A stretch of 64,000 nt of DNA. Origin: a bacterium. GTDB taxonomy: Bacteria; Bacteroidota; Bacteroidia; Flavobacteriales_D; Crocinitomicaceae. The notes below the pieces were generated by a model. It saw only the letters and a program-made list of their open reading frames with translations, did not search any database and was not told the origin of the DNA. Position 1 is the stretch's first letter. Each line of letters begins with the position of its first letter. Both the position numbers and the translations under genes were made by a program. The stretch lies in NCBI GenBank assembly GCA_024742305.1, contig JANSYQ010000002.1, positions 186,001-250,000 on the forward strand. Direction: 5' to 3'. Positions 60,590 to 64,000 of the stretch are shown in pieces.

Positions 60590-61318
60590 TTACATCTCCC
60601 CAAGCACCTTCTCCACATCTTCGGGAGTATCAATGTTTGGCGTTTCTATTTGTGTTGGGATTACGCGGATTTCATACCCGTTGTACATCCAGCGCAATTG
60701 TTCCAACGCTTCCATTTGTTCCAATGGACAGGGTCTGAGCAAAATGAGTGCTTGCAAAGTTTCTTTTCGGTAGGCATACAAACCGATGTGGCGCATAAAG
60801 GGAAACAGGTCCCGAACTACTTCGGTAGCGCGTTCAGACGAAGGAATCGGACTGCGAGAAAAGTACAAGGCATTGCCATTCACATCACAGACCACTTTTA
60901 CGCGGTTGAAATCGTTCATGTCATCGGAGGAAACTTCCGTGTAGCCTAGCGTAGCTATTGATACGGTAGGGTCTTCAAAAGCAGAACAAAGCGTATCAAT
61001 TTGCTCTGGATTTACCAGAGGTTCATCACCCTGAATATTGACAAATATTTCAGCGTCGTACTTAGCAGCAACCTCACCACAACGATCCGTGCCAGAAGGG
61101 TGTGAATCTGAGGTCATTTCCACGTTTCCGCCAAATGCTTTCACGGCATCGTAAATTCGTTGATCGTCAGTTGCGACAATGACTTCATCCAAACATTCGC
61201 ATGCTGCCGCTCCTTCATACACGCGCTGAATCATGGGTTTGCCTTTTAAATCGACTAAGGGTTTTCCCGGAAAACGAACAGACGCATAGCGTGCAGGAAT
61301 GATGCCAATCACCTTCAT
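60590..61318 (-). CDS. kdsB: 3-deoxy-manno-octulosonate cytidylyltransferase
   Basis: 242 aa. Activates Kdo as CMP-Kdo for lipopolysaccharide inner core. Signatures: IGIIPARYASVRFPGKPLVD at the start, VATDDQRIYDAV, GTDRCGEVA, VNIQGDEPLVNPEQID, and HIGLYAYRKETL. Length is standard. It starts 3 bp after the stop of the TonB-dependent receptor upstream on the same strand, so they are probably co-transcribed. Confidence 0.97.
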   Translation of the reverse strand: MKVIGIIPARYASVRFPGKPLVDLKGKPMIQRVYEGAAACECLDEVIVATDDQRIYDAVKAFGGNVEMTSDSHPSGTDRCGEVAAKYDAEIFVNIQGDEPLVNPEQIDTLCSAFEDPTVSIATLGYTEVSSDDMNDFNRVKVVCDVNGNALYFSRSPIPSSERATEVVRDLFPFMRHIGLYAYRKETLQALILLRPCPLEQMEALEQLRWMYNGYEIRVIPTQIETPNIDTPEDVEKVLGEM

Positions 61319-61321
61319 TTA

Positions 61322-63730
61322 TTAGAATTTCATTTGAAGCTGCAAAATAAAGTTTCTTGGCGCTTGAACATCACCCGGGCGGGTAGTATATTCTTCATTG
61401 AGGAAATTATTTACAATAAACCCAACGCGGTAATGTTCCATAAAGCTGTATCCAACGCGTGCATCAAACACCAAGTTACCTCGGTCGAATTCCTCGCGGT
61501 ACTGCTCCAATCCAGGTAGAATGTACAATCCATTGATCAACTCATCTTCAAAAATGGCGTCAATATTCTTCATAAAACTATTGTAACGACACGAAAGTCC
61601 TAATGAGATTCCCTTCCACTCAGCTTCTACGTCTGCTTTGAAAAGATGATTGAACCGATATTTTAACGTTTTATCATAAGTCGCTGTTTGTGTCTCTGAA
61701 TCATACTCATAAGTCGAAAACGTTTCGACATAAGCAGAGTCTGTATTTTGCGTTTCAGGAATCATGTAGGTGTATCCAATGAGGCTTGTCAGTTTGACAT
61801 CACCTATGGTTCCCTGGCTGTTGAAAGAGATTTCTGCTCCCATGATGCGGGCAGATTCTGAGTTTTCAGCACTAAAACCAAAAATATCGTTGATAGTATA
61901 CCCCGTTGAAGGATCTAAAATCTCCGCTACTTGTTGGTTGTAGTCCGGTGCTGAAGGGTCCAAGCGCTGACCCGTTTCCGGATTGAATATTCCAAAGGTG
62001 AACTCCATCATATCGTTGTATTGGTTCACGAATCCGGCTACATCAATCAGTCCTTTCCATTTTTCGCCAATTTTTACCGCTTGTTTGAAACCAACTTCGG
62101 CTGCCCATCCGGTTTCACGCGTCAAGTTTGGGTTGGCGAATACATTCAAAGCACCTACGTTTGTTGCTACATAGCGCTCTGCCACGGAAGGATATCGAAT
62201 TCCCTGACCGAAGGAGGCGCGAATGTGCGAGTACTCAGCCACCTGATAATGCGCTCCAAATCGCATGATTGGATACACAGGAATCGAAGCTCCTGAGGTG
62301 TCGCCACCAAAGTTGAAGTCTGAATCGCCACGGATATCGTCCATTTCGAAATATTCTAGGCGTATACCTCCGGTTAAATCCAAACGATCCAATTTGTATT
62401 CGTACTGACTGTAGAGTGCGAAGTTATTCGAAAAGTGATCACCAAATAATTGCGAACTAACGTCTGTCCGAATTCCTGTAAATCCGCTGGTTAGTACCGA
62501 CTTTTTACCCCACTTTCGTTGAAATTGGTAATCCGCATAACTGACTCCTGAAGCCGACGATTGCCCTGGGTTGGTGATGTTGTTATTGTTTACGAAGTAA
62601 TAGCGTGTCTTCAGCGTATGCAAGTTGCGGTTCTTATCCAAATACTTTACGTAAGGGTCTATGCTGAAACGTACACCAGATTGGTAGGTTAACGTGGAAG
62701 CTTCCAATGATGTATCTGCCGAACCGCTCGGTGTGTAAGCAAACGTATCGCTTTCCCAAATGATGAAATTTCCCGTTTTCTGATACTGGAAGTTGGTGCT
62801 CAATCCTGCTTTTAAATCGGGTTTGTTTTTCGGACGGAAATAAAAGGTCCCGCTTAGTCGTGCACGATCTTCCTGCTCGCCTTCTCGATATCCCGGTGTG
62901 GTAAATCCATTTGCAGAAATCGTGTAGCCGACATTCTTATACATTTTCCCACGGTACACCTCCGCCTGATGAAACATTGGATTTGTATCCCACCATTTTA
63001 AGGTGGATCTGCGAGGGTTTCCATAAACTCCGCTCTGCACTTTCGCGCGGGTTTCTCCTTTCAACGAAGGCAAACGTTCTTGTAAAGAGATGATTCCGTT
63101 AAGGGCACCACTTCCGTATAAAACCGAGGATGCGCCTTTCAATATTTCCGTTTGTGAGGCACATTCCATGGGAATGGCGTTCCATTTGGCATCTCCCGCA
63201 TCTCCTGAAAGAATCGGGATTCCGTTCCACAGTAACAAAACCCGACTTCCTGCTCCGTAAGCAAAGCCACTTCCACCGCGTATGCTGACTTGTCCGTCCA
63301 TGGTAAAAACACCGGGACTTTGGGATACAGCGTCTTCTAGGTTCACCAGTCCTTTGTTGTCTATGAGTTCGGGCGTAAGTATTTCCATGGAAATGGGAAC
63401 GTCCTCAATGTCCTGTCCGCGACGTCCTGAGGTAACTACCACTGTTTTGAGTTCCTGTGGCTTTGCCATAGAAATTTCGATAGTTCCCGGGCCGGAAACA
63501 ATGGTGGTATCATTCTCGTAAGTTGCAGCTTTCGTAATTAAGGTGTCCGGAAACTGTACTGGGTTGATGGTAAACATACCATCGAGATCGGATATCGCTC
63601 CACCGCCTTGCGATGAGTATACCTTTGCACCAAAGATGGGCTCGTTTGTTCCTCGCTCGACTACTTTCCCATTAATTTGAGAAAAGGCCATAAATGGGCA
63701 CAGAAGTAGCAGGAAAAGTAGGGTTTTCAT
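61322..63730 (-). CDS. TonB-dependent outer-membrane receptor
   Basis: 802 aa from the ATG at 63730 (MKTLLFLLLLCPFMAFSQ); two further codons extend the frame to a TTG. After the signal come a carboxypeptidase-like regulatory domain (INGKVVERGTNEPIFGAKVY), a plug domain (VVVTSGRRGQDIEDVPISME, VSIRGGSGFAYGAGSRVLLL) and a 22-strand-type barrel ending in the aromatic LQLQMKF. Plug motifs are general and do not tell the ligand; vitamin, metal-chelate or glycan are all possible. No substrate genes surround it. Confidence 0.93.
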   Translation of the reverse strand: MKTLLFLLLLCPFMAFSQINGKVVERGTNEPIFGAKVYSSQGGGAISDLDGMFTINPVQFPDTLITKAATYENDTTIVSGPGTIEISMAKPQELKTVVVTSGRRGQDIEDVPISMEILTPELIDNKGLVNLEDAVSQSPGVFTMDGQVSIRGGSGFAYGAGSRVLLLWNGIPILSGDAGDAKWNAIPMECASQTEILKGASSVLYGSGALNGIISLQERLPSLKGETRAKVQSGVYGNPRRSTLKWWDTNPMFHQAEVYRGKMYKNVGYTISANGFTTPGYREGEQEDRARLSGTFYFRPKNKPDLKAGLSTNFQYQKTGNFIIWESDTFAYTPSGSADTSLEASTLTYQSGVRFSIDPYVKYLDKNRNLHTLKTRYYFVNNNNITNPGQSSASGVSYADYQFQRKWGKKSVLTSGFTGIRTDVSSQLFGDHFSNNFALYSQYEYKLDRLDLTGGIRLEYFEMDDIRGDSDFNFGGDTSGASIPVYPIMRFGAHYQVAEYSHIRASFGQGIRYPSVAERYVATNVGALNVFANPNLTRETGWAAEVGFKQAVKIGEKWKGLIDVAGFVNQYNDMMEFTFGIFNPETGQRLDPSAPDYNQQVAEILDPSTGYTINDIFGFSAENSESARIMGAEISFNSQGTIGDVKLTSLIGYTYMIPETQNTDSAYVETFSTYEYDSETQTATYDKTLKYRFNHLFKADVEAEWKGISLGLSCRYNSFMKNIDAIFEDELINGLYILPGLEQYREEFDRGNLVFDARVGYSFMEHYRVGFIVNNFLNEEYTTRPGDVQAPRNFILQLQMKF

Positions 63731-63774
63731 TAGCAATAATTCGTATATTCAAGTAGTCTAAAATACCAATTATT

Positions 63775-64000
63775 TTGAACTACACCTACCACCACTATCA
63801 AACAGCACTGGCATTTTTGCACGGTGTTGGACCAAGAAGAGCAAGAGCGTTGATGGCGCATCTGCCTTCGTTGGATATCCTTTTTACAGCGTCTTCTAAA
63901 GACCTCGCCCAAATTACAGGGCTTTCTCCCGGCTTTTTCAGTAAGATGGAACGAAACAAAGCCCTTGAAAAGGCAGATCGCGTGCTCGATTTTCATCAAA
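63775..64000 (+). CDS. dprA: DNA processing protein DprA, N-terminus (partial)
   Basis: 75 codons running off the right edge, divergent from the TonB receptor. It translates to LNYTYHHYQTALAFLHGVGP, then RRARALMAHLPSLDILF and LAQITGLSPGFFSKME, the helix-hairpin-helix (SAM-like) start of DprA, which loads RecA on incoming single-stranded DNA in transformation. No ATG is available: an in-frame stop lies at 63754-63756 and the first credible codon is TTG at 63775. The Rossmann core with GSR motifs lies outside the window. Confidence 0.85.
   Translation, partial: MNYTYHHYQTALAFLHGVGPRRARALMAHLPSLDILFTASSKDLAQITGLSPGFFSKMERNKALEKADRVLDFHQ

Noticed and set aside
63731-63774. Riboswitch (for example cobalamin) upstream of the TonB-dependent receptor
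   Set aside because: Only 44 bp separate it from dprA, too short for such an element.

Overview
The window is chromosomal DNA from a Bacteroidota bacterium, most likely of the class Flavobacteriia. Four predicted secreted proteins end in Ig-like C-terminal domains, three of them clear type IX secretion (T9SS) type A sorting domains with PNP motifs. Promoters follow the Bacteroidota TAnnTTTG -7 consensus and Shine-Dalgarno sequences are mostly absent. Lineage-typical families are also present: an HU-CCDC81/SPOR protein, a LETM1-like protein, BlaR1 fused to a TonB C-terminal domain, and an imelysin-like/di-haem peroxidase fusion. I cannot name the genus. No phage, insertion sequence, CRISPR array, rRNA or tRNA is visible.

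Layout. 1-3.2 kb (minus): a partial secreted protein and a kynurenine operon (kynU, a 72-residue membrane protein, kmo). 3.3-8.4 kb: an unrecognised protein with a long hydrophobic core, then a divergent operon of secreted protein, multi-pass membrane protein, histidine kinase and response regulator, and a lipoprotein. 8.5-12.2 kb: hemL, a small lipoprotein, and a methionine-salvage-type pair (YbdL-like aminotransferase and YafV-like amidase). 12.2-18.7 kb: a probably abundant T9SS cargo protein, then fbp-mfd. 18.8-24.4 kb: a membrane lipoprotein, two glycosyltransferases translationally coupled to an alpha/beta hydrolase, and the LETM1-like protein. 24.5-31.5 kb: envelope proteins, a large lamin-tail-domain secreted protein, asd, and a TPR-PRMT-like methyltransferase.

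31.8-40.6 kb: an ECF sigma factor with a very large membrane anti-sigma-like partner, converging on a di-haem peroxidase and a PhoX-like protein that appears to carry a whole choice-of-anchor-I propeller inside its own fold. 40.8-51.2 kb: a lipoprotein, a TPR/SpoIIE phosphatase, a SUFU-domain protein, a T9SS propeller, a DUF6495-like protein, dxr, a BlaI/BlaR1 pair with two visible operators, and small metabolic genes. 51.4-64 kb: a giant MORN-like protein coupled to an ExbD-domain lipoprotein, a TetR/ABC1-kinase pair, a secreted C1 peptidase, the HU/SPOR protein, kdsB, a TonB-dependent receptor and the 5' end of dprA.

Three genome-scale signals are not explained by the genes. (1) Strict 7-bp-period (and one 8-bp-period) degenerate tandem arrays occur in many intergenic spaces, several of them switching strand in the middle so that they can fold into long hairpins. 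(2) Six genes have a TAnnTTTG-like box exactly 4 nt before the start codon, which predicts leaderless mRNAs. (3) A duplicated 16-bp operator, AACTAA-N4-TTAGTT, has one copy exactly in the -33/-7 spacer of the blaI promoter. All functions come from reading motifs; no database search was run.
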